The notes: generated by a model not told the origin, from the letters alone. A stretch of 14,338 bases of DNA from CAZNUM01 sp046861615 (GCA_046861615.1 JBHHUS010000044.1:1-14338); one strand, 5' to 3'; shown: positions 7,332-14,338, counted from the first letter of the stretch. Made by a program: numbers and translations.

Positions 7332-8099
7332 TTAAATAATACCCCTTTCACTTGACTCAATAAAGTCTATTATTTTTTTTACTTCAGTAGTATTAGTCAG
7401 ATCATTCTTAATTACAGTCAGTGCTTCAGAGCGGGAGGCCTTGTTCAAAAAATACTCCTTGTAAACTTTTTTTATTAAATCACGCGTTTCACTTGAAAAG
7501 CCTCGCCGGCGTAACCCAATCCGATTAATGCCTCCGAATCGTAATGGTTCCCCGGCAGCGAGGATATAGGGAGGTACATCCTGAACAATTCGATAACCAC
7601 CGCCAATAAAAGCATGTTCACCGATACGGCAAAACTGATGAATCAGGACACCACCGCCAAGGGATGCCCAATCGCCTATTTCCACATGGCCTCCCAGGGT
7701 AGTGAGATTTGCCAAGATAGCATGACTTCCAACCATACAATCGTGGGCAATATGAACATAGGCCATTAATAAAACATCATCGCCAATCGTAGTTTTACCT
7801 AGAGCGGCAGTGCCCCGGTTTATGGTTACTGATTCACGAATGATAACCCGGTCACCGATTTTAACCGTTGTTTTTTCCCCTTGATACTTTAAATCCTGGG
7901 GCGCTTCGCCAATGGAACAATTATGATAAATCTGACTTTCCTGGCCAATGGTCGTACCGGAGCAAACAGTTGCAAAATTACCAATGGAGGTACCTGCTCC
8001 AATTATTACATTACCTTCAATGACAGAGTAAGCACCTACCGATACATTCCCCGCCAGTTTAGCCTCCGGAGAAACAATTGCAGTAGGATGGATTGAAAT
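7332..8099 (-). CDS. lpxA: UDP-N-acetylglucosamine acyltransferase LpxA, starting at an ATT codon
   Basis: LpxA transfers a 3-hydroxyacyl chain from ACP to UDP-GlcNAc, the first step of lipid A synthesis. With the proposed ATT start the protein is 255 residues (E. coli 262) and begins SIHPTAIVSPEAKLAGNV after the initiator, the normal family N-terminus. Hexapeptide-repeat turns run to about residue 180. GEAPQDLKY is at 64-72 and VHIAHDC at 115-121, where His119 matches the catalytic His125 of E. coli. IHQFC is at 153-157, and a helical C-terminus follows GLRRRGF. Gly167 aligns with the E. coli ruler Gly173, compatible with a chain near C14 (inference). The frame upstream of ATT has no ATG, GTG or TTG for at least seven codons back into fabZ. 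The first ATG (7766) would remove 111 residues, nearly half the beta-helix. An AGGAG lies seven bases before ATT. Stop of lpxC-fabZ and start are two bases apart. Confidence 0.93.
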   Translation of the reverse strand: MSIHPTAIVSPEAKLAGNVSVGAYSVIEGNVIIGAGTSIGNFATVCSGTTIGQESQIYHNCSIGEAPQDLKYQGEKTTVKIGDRVIIRESVTINRGTAALGKTTIGDDVLLMAYVHIAHDCMVGSHAILANLTTLGGHVEIGDWASLGGGVLIHQFCRIGEHAFIGGGYRIVQDVPPYILAAGEPLRFGGINRIGLRRRGFSSETRDLIKKVYKEYFLNKASRSEALTVIKNDLTNTTEVKKIIDFIESSERGII

Positions 8100-8101
8100 C
8101 G

Positions 8102-9511
8102 TCAGGCTCCTGCCCGGTCCACAACCGAAGCCATGAGGACAGATTCAGCCACTAATTTATCACCCACATATGCTTTACCCTGAAGCCTGGCAGAGCCCAG
8201 GCGAAAACGTAATAAAGACATCTCCAATCGTATTTGATCCCCCGGGATAATTGGTGCCCGAAAACGTGAACTTTCGATGGCGGAAAAGAACATGTTTTTC
8301 TTGTATGGATTTTTCACCGAATTAAGGACTAAAAAGGCACCGGCCTGAGCCATTGCTTCTAACACAAGCACCCCCGGCATCACCGGTTGTCCCGGGAAAT
8401 GACCCTGGAAAAAAGGCTCATTAATCGTAACATTTTTTATAGCTGTTAGCTTTTGTCCGGGTGTCATGTCGATAATCCGATCCACAAGAATAAAAGGGTA
8501 GCGGTGAGGCAACAAACCAAGAATTACATCTATGTCTAATAAAAACTTTTTATCGGACTCTTTCTTAATCTGTTGCTGAATACTTTTCTTCCCATATACT
8601 TTTCTGATTTCCTTCACCAATTCTACATTTCCGGCATGACCGCTACGGGCAGCAATTACATGACCTTTAATCGGCATCCCGAGTAACGCCAGATCACCAA
8701 TTAAATCAAGTGTTTTATGGCGTACCGGTTCGTTTTTAAACCGCAGTTTTTTCCCATTCAAAATACCGTTTGCCCCCAGACTAATATCCTGTTTAATACC
8801 AAATAGCTTTCTTAACCGACCGGCTTCATCATGATCAATTTCTTTATCAACAATCACCACGGCATTTTCAAGGTTCCCACCCTGGATTAAACCATTCTCT
8901 TTTAATGATTCTACCTCACTTAAAAAACAAAACGTCCGTGCGGGAGCGAGTAATTCAGGAAAATTCTTTTCTACATTATCGATGGTAGTATATTGAGTAC
9001 CCAGGGAACGAAATTCATAATCGATCATATATGTTACTCGAAACTGATCGGATGGCAGTACATGAATATCGACCCCTTTCACCGGATCAGAATATGCTAC
9101 TGCCTGGTCAATTTCAAGTACCCGACATAGAGACTTCTGTTCTTTAATACCTGCTTTTAATAGTGCTTCAACAAAATCGATTGAACTTCCATCCATAACC
9201 GGTGATTCCTTGGCCGTTAATTCAATCAGGACATTATCGATCCCCAGTCCGGCGCAGGCTGCCAATGTGTGTTCCACAGTATGGATCCGAATCCTGTCCT
9301 TTTCAAGGGTAGTTCCTCTGGAAATGTCAATTACATGATCAATATCCGCCTTAATTTCCGGGCAACCCTCAATATCTGTTCGAATAAACCGAATACCATA
9401 ATTCTCAGCGGCCGGCTTAAAAGTTATTCTGCACTCAACACCGGTATGAAGTCCCTGCCCGATACAAGATGTTTTTTCGCTTATAGTCCGTTGATGTCTA
9501 AATGTATACAT
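8102..9511 (-). CDS. lpxC-fabZ: Bifunctional LpxC deacetylase / FabZ 3-hydroxyacyl-ACP dehydratase
   Basis: One 469-residue polypeptide joins two enzymes. Residues 1 to about 305 are LpxC, the zinc deacetylase that makes the committed step of lipid A synthesis. HTVEH at 77-81 holds a zinc His and the catalytic Glu80, MDGSS is at 106-110, RHKTLDLIGDLALLG at 264-278 holds zinc ligands His265 and Asp269, and SGHAG at 290-294 holds the catalytic His292. A lysine- and glutamine-rich linker spans about 305-325. Residues about 326-469 are FabZ, which dehydrates 3-hydroxyacyl-ACP: LLPHRYPFILVDR at 333-345 (His336), GHFPGQPVMPG at 370-380 and VLEAMAQAG at 383-391 (Glu385). Both active sites are intact. 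The fusion is known in the FCB group. LpxC-FabZ begins five bases after the lpxD stop with no clear Shine-Dalgarno, so translational coupling is likely. Confidence 0.97.
   Translation of the reverse strand: MYTFRHQRTISEKTSCIGQGLHTGVECRITFKPAAENYGIRFIRTDIEGCPEIKADIDHVIDISRGTTLEKDRIRIHTVEHTLAACAGLGIDNVLIELTAKESPVMDGSSIDFVEALLKAGIKEQKSLCRVLEIDQAVAYSDPVKGVDIHVLPSDQFRVTYMIDYEFRSLGTQYTTIDNVEKNFPELLAPARTFCFLSEVESLKENGLIQGGNLENAVVIVDKEIDHDEAGRLRKLFGIKQDISLGANGILNGKKLRFKNEPVRHKTLDLIGDLALLGMPIKGHVIAARSGHAGNVELVKEIRKVYGKKSIQQQIKKESDKKFLLDIDVILGLLPHRYPFILVDRIIDMTPGQKLTAIKNVTINEPFFQGHFPGQPVMPGVLVLEAMAQAGAFLVLNSVKNPYKKNMFFSAIESSRFRAPIIPGDQIRLEMSLLRFRLGSARLQGKAYVGDKLVAESVLMASVVDRAGA
8107..8111 (-). promoter_or_regulatory. 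Shine-Dalgarno site that places the lpxA start at ATT
   Basis: The minus strand reads AGGAG within the last codons of lpxC-fabZ, followed by a seven-base spacer and then ATT at 8099. The other in-frame near-cognate codons are too close: ACG at 8102 has a four-base spacer and CTG at 8105 a one-base spacer. Spacing therefore favours ATT as the initiator. Confidence 0.7.
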
Positions 9512-9516
9512 TTAAG

Positions 9517-10521
9517 TCAGGATTCTAATTTATGCTCTAATTCTGCTAATCGATTTTTCAAAGTCTGTACCTGCAAATACACAGCATCACGTTTATTGGT
9601 TTCATGGATTTCACGGGCTGGCATTCCTGCATATATTTTACCACCCGGCAGTGATTTAGTCACACCCGTTTTAGCTGCAAACATAGCCCTATTTCCGATT
9701 GTAATATGATCAGCTACTCCTGATTGGCCACCAAATACGCAAAATTCTCCAATCTTTACACTTCCCGCAATTGATACGTGTGCCGTCAACAGACAACCGC
9801 GACCAATCTCTACATTATGAGCGATGTGCACTCCATTATCGAATTTGCTGCCATCACCGATGGTGGTGTCACCTATCGTTCCTCGATCGATTGTACAATT
9901 TGCACCTATTTCTACATCATGTCCAACAAGAACATTTCCATTCTGAGGTATCTTGTGATGTACGTCATCTGCAGTTACAAATCCAAAGCCCTCGGAGCCA
10001 ATCACAGTTCCGCTTTGAATGATGCACCGGGTACCAATTTGACAATGATGATAGACATATACTCTCCCATGGATATGGGAATGGGAGCCGATACGCACTT
10101 CCTGACCAATATAAGTATAGGGACCAATGACTGCGTGATCGCCAATTCTGGCGCCAGTTTCAATTATGGCAAATGCTCCCACAGCCACACTTTTACCAAT
10201 GACAGCCTGACCAGAAATAATCGCGGTGGAATTAATCCCCTTCTGCTTTTCGACTGCCGGAGGAAATTGTGCCATTATTTTTGCCATGGCTAATAATGGA
10301 TTAGATACAACAATGCCACTTTTCGATTTGAGCAAATCCTGATCATTAGTAACTAAAGCAACAACCGATTGATCCGCAAATTTCCGGAATTTCGGACTGG
10401 AAAGAAACGTGATCGTCCCAAGTTGAGGATCTTCAATCGTAGAGACACCGGATATTGGTAATTCCGGGTCGCCGAACACAGTACCCCCAACAAGTTCAGC
10501 TAATTCCTTCAGTTTAGGCAA
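9517..10521 (-). CDS. lpxD: UDP-3-O-(3-hydroxyacyl)glucosamine N-acyltransferase LpxD, TTG start
   Basis: LpxD adds the second 3-hydroxyacyl chain to the product of LpxC. The protein has 334 residues (E. coli 341). An N-terminal uridine-binding domain spans about 1-95 (LGTITFLSSPKFRKF at 34-48). A left-handed beta-helix of hexapeptide repeats runs from about 98 to 295, with the conserved GSEGFGF at 175-181, CTIDRGTIGDTTIG at 209-222 and the catalytic His235 in GVHIAHN (230-236). A short C-terminal coiled coil spans about 310-334 (LQVQTLKNRLAELEHKLES), as in trimeric LpxD. The start codon is TTG at 10521: it gives the family N-terminus (PKLKELAELVGG), and no nearby in-frame ATG exists. No Shine-Dalgarno is visible in the 12-base pyrimidine-rich gap after skp, so expression probably depends on coupling. 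Confidence 0.96.
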   Translation of the reverse strand: MPKLKELAELVGGTVFGDPELPISGVSTIEDPQLGTITFLSSPKFRKFADQSVVALVTNDQDLLKSKSGIVVSNPLLAMAKIMAQFPPAVEKQKGINSTAIISGQAVIGKSVAVGAFAIIETGARIGDHAVIGPYTYIGQEVRIGSHSHIHGRVYVYHHCQIGTRCIIQSGTVIGSEGFGFVTADDVHHKIPQNGNVLVGHDVEIGANCTIDRGTIGDTTIGDGSKFDNGVHIAHNVEIGRGCLLTAHVSIAGSVKIGEFCVFGGQSGVADHITIGNRAMFAAKTGVTKSLPGGKIYAGMPAREIHETNKRDAVYLQVQTLKNRLAELEHKLES

Positions 10522-10533
10522 CGGAAAAAGAAA

Positions 10534-11076
10534 CTATTTTTCGTCTTTGGATTCTGGAATATTATATTTCCGCAACTCAAATAGAACATCATCCGTCAGG
10601 TCATAGGCGGGATTGCCGTATAAAAGCGCCACAGATCCATCAACGATAAAATCTATGCTTTTGGAAGCTGCAACCTTATCCACGGCTCTTTTCACCTTAG
10701 AAAGTATGTCGTATTCTAATTGAGCCTGACGACGATATAATTCACCTTCCGGACCAACCATATTAACCTGATAATTTTGAATGGTGCGCTCCAAATTGGC
10801 AATTTCTTCTTCTTTTTCATTTCTCCACTCAGGACTGCTCATAAGTCGCTGAGCTTCGAAATTTTGTTTAATGCTATCCAACTGAGCAACCATTTTATTG
10901 TACTCCAGATTAACCTTTTGGTACTCCAGCTGCAGTTGAGACTCGGCATCTTTAAATTCTTCATATTCGGCACGAATTCGATCAGATTGAACGAAGCCAA
11001 TTTTCATTTGAGCAAAGATTGTCACTGGTAGCAGCAACAGCGCAAATCCGAATATAGTGATTGCTTTACGAATCAC
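10534..11076 (-). CDS. Periplasmic chaperone, Skp/OmpH family, GTG start
   Basis: Skp-like proteins are trimeric periplasmic chaperones that hold unfolded outer-membrane proteins for the BAM complex. Starting at GTG (11076) the product is 180 residues. It has a signal peptide at about residues 1-23 (RKAITIFGFALLLLPVTIFAQ). The mature start MKIGFVQSDRI matches the Skp IGxVxxxrI pattern. A long charged helical region at about 35-125 would form the coiled-coil tentacles, and the ending VDKVAASKSIDFIVDG at about 137-152 followed by YDLTDDV is the conserved core. A frame open to 11145 would add 23 unrelated residues inside bamA. The GTG is preferred because AAGGAGGT sits just upstream and gives a normal signal peptide. 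The gene begins 16 bases after bamA. Confidence 0.92.
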   Translation of the reverse strand: MIRKAITIFGFALLLLPVTIFAQMKIGFVQSDRIRAEYEEFKDAESQLQLEYQKVNLEYNKMVAQLDSIKQNFEAQRLMSSPEWRNEKEEEIANLERTIQNYQVNMVGPEGELYRRQAQLEYDILSKVKRAVDKVAASKSIDFIVDGSVALLYGNPAYDLTDDVLFELRKYNIPESKDEK

Positions 11077-11080
11077 TTTT

Positions 11081-11088
11081 ACCTCCTT
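11081..11088 (-). promoter_or_regulatory. Strong Shine-Dalgarno site of the skp-like gene
   Basis: The minus strand reads AAGGAGGT immediately after the bamA stop, with GTG beginning four bases further on (five after GGAGG). It is the best ribosome binding site in the operon and decides the GTG start at 11076. A strong site ahead of a non-ATG start suggests high independent translation of the chaperone relative to BamA. Confidence 0.8.
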
Positions 11089-11092
11089 AGTT

Positions 11093-13501
11093 TTATTGTC
11101 CATACCCAAAGATAATTGTGTATTCCCATCCTTGGGGTTTACCATCTCCTGTTATATCGTCGAAACCATAGCCCATATCGAAACCCAGCATTCCGATCAT
11201 CGGCATGAAAAATCTGATACCCAGACCCAACGATCTTTTCAATTCAATCGGATATCTCCTGGGGAAATTCAGGGATTCCATCAAATTATTGTTCTCCCAA
11301 ACTGCACCCGCATCAGCAAACAACATGGCGTACACAACCGGATTTTCTGAGAACGGAAATCGAAACTCCGTGGTGTATTTAAACATGGTATTACCACCGA
11401 TCGGAGTACCTCGAGATGATACCGGCCCAATTGAATTATCAGGATACCCACGTAACATTACACCGTAGGGAAGTCCATTTCCGCCCATGATGAATTTTTC
11501 ATCGAAAGGAACGATGGAGAGTTCATTTTTCAGGGAGGATATAGGACGGATTAAGCCCATTTTCACAGAACTCATTAACACAAATTTCCAGAATGTAGGT
11601 GTATACCAATCCAAATTCAATATATGTTTCTGAAAATCTTCGTTACCGCCTAGCGGGCCACCAGAAAGAGTAGCCGTCCAAGATGCCATAGATCCCTGAG
11701 TGGTGAATTCAGGTCGGTCACGACTGTCCCTCGTAATAACCTGGGTCAGGTTGATACCCAGTGTTTTCTTCAAGCCACCCGTATAATCATTCAACTCCTG
11801 TTCGCTCCCCTGATAGTCTCGGCGCATAATCTGAAAAACCCAGTATCCGCGGAAATAATCATCGGGCCACTTCCACCGCCGACCCCATTCCACTGAACCA
11901 CCGCGAACAATCTGATCCAGGGGTAAATAATATTGAGTGGCACTCCCCCGAAACTGGTAAAACAGTGAAAAACCAACTCGGTTCGGGCTATCGAAAATCA
12001 TGGGATCCATGAAACGGAAACTGAAAGACCGGTATTTTGCCGGCTCGGTGCCACTGTAAAGCGAATACTGCGTTCCCACCTGAAAACTAAGTGAAAGTAC
12101 CTGACCGAGACCCAGAAAATTATTGAATTCTATTGACCCACCACCGGTCATTCCATAAATACCGGTAAATCCAATACTGGCACTGGCTTTATCCGAGGAT
12201 TTTTCTTCAACCGAAATATCTAAATCAACTTCATCTTCATCCACAGGAACTACGTTAGGTAGCAATTTAGTTGGATCAAAATAGTTCAGAATCGCTAAAT
12301 CCCGGATGCTCCGCTGAAGAGCAGTACGATTGAACACATCTCCCGGGAAGATTCTCAACTCACGACGGATAATGTTCTCGCGGGTCTTTGTATTTCCAAA
12401 AATATCAATATTACGTACATGAACCTGATGATTCTCAGTGACTAAAAAATGGATGTCAATGGAATCATCGTCAACCGGGGTAAAGCGCGGTTCAATTTGA
12501 CTGTAAATATATCCCCGATCCATATACAGGCCTTGGACATTTTGAAAAAGCGCTAGTTCAAAATCTTCCTGACTAAAAAAGGTACCCTTTTTCAGATCCA
12601 GTGTCCGGTTTAAAATTTCAGTACTGAATAGAGTATTTCCCTCCCAGGAAAAGTTACGGTAGATATAACGAGGCCCTTCAAAAACATTCAGCAGAATATT
12701 CATTTTTTTCTTGTTAGTACTGTAATAAATCGAATCAGAGAGAATTTTAAAATCCCGATAACCACTATTTTTGTAAAAAGAATAAAGGTTCTGCTGATCT
12801 TCAACATATTTATTCTGATCAAAACCGGAACGCCAGAAAGCATACCAACGTTGCTGTTTTATTTCCTTGAACCCCTTGCGACGTAACTTTCGACCTGAAA
12901 ATGCCTGATTCCCTTTAAATACGATGTTACCAACTTTTACTTTTTTGTTTTCTTTAATTCTGAAAATAATATCCTGGGTCTGAGCAGGCTTTCCTCCAAT
13001 TAAAGTATCGGATTTTTTCGGCGCTTGTAACTCAGCAGTTATCTGTACTAATAAGTAACCATCATCTGCATATAGTTTCTTTATTTTTTTTATGGTATCA
13101 TTAATAAAATTAGGTTTGATTCGCATTCCTTTCTGGAAAATAATTTCCTCCCGGAATTTGCGCTCTTTAATCTTTTTATTACCGATAAACTTCACATCAC
13201 CCAAAACAGGGGATTCCTCCACTTGTATGGTGATTTCAATTCCTTCCGGGTCCTCGGAATTAAAGTATATCTGTACATCGCTGAAAACTCCCAGATTCCA
13301 CAATCGCTTCACCGCCTGGGCAAAATCCTCAACCTTGATTTCAGCTCCATCTCGCAAACCGGAAGTATATTTCACCATTGTCTCACTGGTGATGGTATTT
13401 CCCACCACATTAACTTTTTTCAGTTTATACTGACTGGTTTGTGCCAGGGTTATGACTGCGATACAAAACAGAAGTATTATTGATTTCAGTAAGTGATTCA
13501 T
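11093..13501 (-). CDS. bamA: Outer-membrane protein assembly factor BamA
   Basis: BamA is the Omp85-family core of the beta-barrel assembly machinery in the outer membrane. From the ATG at 13501 it has 802 residues (E. coli 810). The signal peptide is at about 1-21 (NHLLKSIILLFCIAVITLAQ). Five POTRA domains span about 22-425, each opening with a beta-strand and GN-type turn: KVNVVGNT, DVKFIGNKK, GNIVFKGNQAF, RNFSWEGNTLF and VRNIDIFGNTKTRENIIRREL. A 16-strand barrel covers about 430-802, starting with the ASASIGFTGIYGMTGGGSIEFNN region. The loop-6 signature is LRGYPDNS at about 682-689 (Arg near 683). The C-terminus reads WEYTIIFGYGQ and lacks the usual terminal aromatic. The start is chosen because it overlaps the uppS stop as ATGA and yields a normal signal peptide; a frame open to 13546 adds 15 residues that spoil it. 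Confidence 0.96.
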   Translation of the reverse strand: MNHLLKSIILLFCIAVITLAQTSQYKLKKVNVVGNTITSETMVKYTSGLRDGAEIKVEDFAQAVKRLWNLGVFSDVQIYFNSEDPEGIEITIQVEESPVLGDVKFIGNKKIKERKFREEIIFQKGMRIKPNFINDTIKKIKKLYADDGYLLVQITAELQAPKKSDTLIGGKPAQTQDIIFRIKENKKVKVGNIVFKGNQAFSGRKLRRKGFKEIKQQRWYAFWRSGFDQNKYVEDQQNLYSFYKNSGYRDFKILSDSIYYSTNKKKMNILLNVFEGPRYIYRNFSWEGNTLFSTEILNRTLDLKKGTFFSQEDFELALFQNVQGLYMDRGYIYSQIEPRFTPVDDDSIDIHFLVTENHQVHVRNIDIFGNTKTRENIIRRELRIFPGDVFNRTALQRSIRDLAILNYFDPTKLLPNVVPVDEDEVDLDISVEEKSSDKASASIGFTGIYGMTGGGSIEFNNFLGLGQVLSLSFQVGTQYSLYSGTEPAKYRSFSFRFMDPMIFDSPNRVGFSLFYQFRGSATQYYLPLDQIVRGGSVEWGRRWKWPDDYFRGYWVFQIMRRDYQGSEQELNDYTGGLKKTLGINLTQVITRDSRDRPEFTTQGSMASWTATLSGGPLGGNEDFQKHILNLDWYTPTFWKFVLMSSVKMGLIRPISSLKNELSIVPFDEKFIMGGNGLPYGVMLRGYPDNSIGPVSSRGTPIGGNTMFKYTTEFRFPFSENPVVYAMLFADAGAVWENNNLMESLNFPRRYPIELKRSLGLGIRFFMPMIGMLGFDMGYGFDDITGDGKPQGWEYTIIFGYGQ

Positions 13502-14253
13502 CTGGAGAGTTGTTCGCTCAGTTTTCCGAATCTTCGCTCCCGACACTGAAAATCCCGGATAGCCGCCAGAAATTCCGGTTCCCTGAATTCAGGCCAGAAC
13601 GTATCCGTTAAATACCACTCCGTATAGGCAGACTGCCAGAGTAAAAAATTACTTATGCGCTTTTCACCGCCGGTACGGATTAACAGGTCAGGGTCTGGTA
13701 TATCGGCAGTATACAATTCCTGGATAATCACATTCTCATTTATATCATCAACTGTTAATTCACCGGCAGTCACTCTCACCGCAATACGACGTGCTGCACG
13801 ACAAAGTTCCTGGCGACTGCCATAACTGAGAGCCAGAACAAGGTTCAATCCTGTATTTTCGCTGGTATAGGCAATCCCTTTTTCTAAACCTTTCCGTGCC
13901 TCCGGGGGTAACTTTTTTAAATCCCCGATTGCAGACAACCGTACATTATTCTTATACAGGTTTTTTACTTCTTTCTGAATAGTTTTTACTAACAGGCCCA
14001 TCAGCGCCGAAACTTCTCTCGATGGCCGCTCCCAGTTTTCACTTGAGAAAGTGTACAATGTTAAATATTGAATGCCAATTTCACCGCTGACACGCGTAAT
14101 CTCCCGAACTGAATTAATTCCTTCATGGTGACCAGCCAGGCGGGGCAGTCTTTTCTTCTTAGCCCACCGGCCATTTCCATCCATAATAATTGCAACATGC
14201 GCCGGTATGGCACCATTGTTCAAAATCGTTTGTCGCAAGTCAGATAAACTCAT
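13498..14253 (-). CDS. uppS: Isoprenyl transferase / undecaprenyl diphosphate synthase
   Basis: UppS is a cytoplasmic cis-prenyltransferase that adds eight isopentenyl units to farnesyl diphosphate, giving the C55 carrier for peptidoglycan and O-antigen. The ATG at 14253 gives 251 residues (E. coli 253), beginning SLSDLRQTI. Motifs in order are HVAIIMDGNGRWAKK at 19-33 (catalytic Asp25), GHHEG at 41-45, LTLYTFSSENWERP at 64-77, NTGLNLVLALSYGSR at 133-147 (family consensus near NYGGR), and DLLIRTGGEKRISNFLLWQSAY at 189-210 with TDTFWPEF at 216-223. The frame stays open further upstream, with a TTG at 14319, but those extra 22 residues match nothing in the family. GGA lies seven bases before the ATG. 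This is the first visible gene of the minus-strand operon and its stop overlaps bamA. Confidence 0.96.
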   Translation of the reverse strand: MSLSDLRQTILNNGAIPAHVAIIMDGNGRWAKKKRLPRLAGHHEGINSVREITRVSGEIGIQYLTLYTFSSENWERPSREVSALMGLLVKTIQKEVKNLYKNNVRLSAIGDLKKLPPEARKGLEKGIAYTSENTGLNLVLALSYGSRQELCRAARRIAVRVTAGELTVDDINENVIIQELYTADIPDPDLLIRTGGEKRISNFLLWQSAYTEWYLTDTFWPEFREPEFLAAIRDFQCRERRFGKLSEQLSR

Positions 14254-14338
14254 TGGGATTCCGCAGAATGGGTCAAAGAAAACGCGGGCGAAATTACCGT
14301 TTGAAATAAGCCTAAACAACTGAAAGAATATGACTGAA
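14254..14338. other. Unassigned edge sequence upstream of uppS
   Basis: These 85 bases lie before the chosen uppS start and run to the window edge. The uppS frame remains open through them without a family-like sequence. They may hold the operon promoter or the 3' end of another gene. No convincing -10/-35 pair, terminator hairpin or Shine-Dalgarno beyond a weak GGA is visible. Confidence 0.4.

Noticed and set aside
7332..7766. A short lpxA beginning at the first ATG (144 residues)
   Set aside because: It would discard 111 residues of well-conserved beta-helix that are encoded without interruption upstream and would begin in the middle of the catalytic region, four residues before VHIAHDC. 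The upstream Shine-Dalgarno and family N-terminus point to ATT at 8099.
8095..8110. Programmed frameshift making an LpxC-FabZ-LpxA fusion
   Set aside because: The lpxA frame is -1 relative to fabZ, but the joint (GCA GGA GCC TGA) has no slippery heptamer and no evident downstream stimulatory structure. A separate start with a good Shine-Dalgarno explains it better.
9600..10240. Periodic sequence in lpxD as a possible DNA repeat array
   Set aside because: The periodicity comes from the hexapeptide repeats of the left-handed beta-helix and is at protein level; the nucleotide copies are too divergent to be a repeat element or CRISPR array.
9269..10293. Plus-strand open frames of 146 and 171 codons opposite lpxD and lpxC-fabZ
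   Set aside because: They mirror conserved coding sequence on the other strand, have no Shine-Dalgarno or recognisable domain, and follow from codon composition of the repetitive hexapeptide gene.
11077..11145. Skp start 23 residues upstream, inside bamA
   Set aside because: The extra residues are hydrophilic and unrelated to Skp. The strong AAGGAGGT just before GTG at 11076 and the normal signal peptide decide against it.
13502..13546. BamA start 15 residues upstream of the chosen ATG
   Set aside because: The extension is charged (KIRKTERTT), sits inside uppS and would hide the signal peptide. The ATGA overlap at 13501 is a typical coupled start.

Overview
The window is a Gram-negative envelope-biogenesis locus with standard chromosomal housekeeping genes and moderate GC. 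Two features point to the FCB group (Bacteroidota/Chlorobi, Calditrichota, Marinimicrobia and relatives) rather than Proteobacteria: LpxC is fused to FabZ in one polypeptide, and the operon order uppS-bamA-skp-lpxD-lpxC/fabZ-lpxA differs from the proteobacterial order. This placement is inference from gene organisation, and I cannot name a genus. There is no sign of mobile elements, CRISPR arrays, tRNA/rRNA genes or phage genes.

Layout. (1) Positions 1-1955, minus strand: nfeD followed by floA, which runs off the left edge. This is the membrane-microdomain pair of a NfeD-type S49-like membrane protein and the flotillin-like FloA. (2) Positions 2055-4218, plus strand: three overlapping genes, an LpxL/HtrB-family lipid A acyltransferase, an L-threonylcarbamoyladenylate synthase (TsaC/Sua5/YrdC family) and an exported DUF3108-type protein. 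(3) Positions 4211-14253, minus strand: a compact run of nine genes read from right to left, uppS, bamA, skp/ompH, lpxD, lpxC-fabZ, lpxA, an unrecognised exported protein, dxr and rseP. It is almost certainly one operon, since junctions range from a 4-base overlap to a 43-base gap.

How the genes work together. dxr (MEP isoprenoid pathway) and uppS (undecaprenyl diphosphate) supply the lipid carrier for peptidoglycan and O-antigen. LpxA, LpxC and LpxD make the first lipid A intermediates, and the FabZ half of LpxC-FabZ dehydrates the same 3-hydroxyacyl-ACP pool that LpxA and LpxD draw on. The LpxL homologue would add secondary acyl chains. BamA and the Skp-like chaperone build outer-membrane proteins, and RseP is an intramembrane protease of envelope stress signalling.

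The most notable result is that lpxA has no ATG, GTG or TTG start in its conserved N-terminal region. The family's usual start position (before the residues SIHPTA) is an ATT codon at 8099-8097, with an AGGAG Shine-Dalgarno seven bases upstream. A start-codon-restricted gene caller would shorten lpxA by 111 residues. Together with TTG for lpxD and GTG for skp, three genes of this operon use weak starts. The second candidate for novelty is the unrecognised exported, beta-rich protein between lpxA and dxr. I found no evidence of a wholly new system: the locus is housekeeping with several unusual details.
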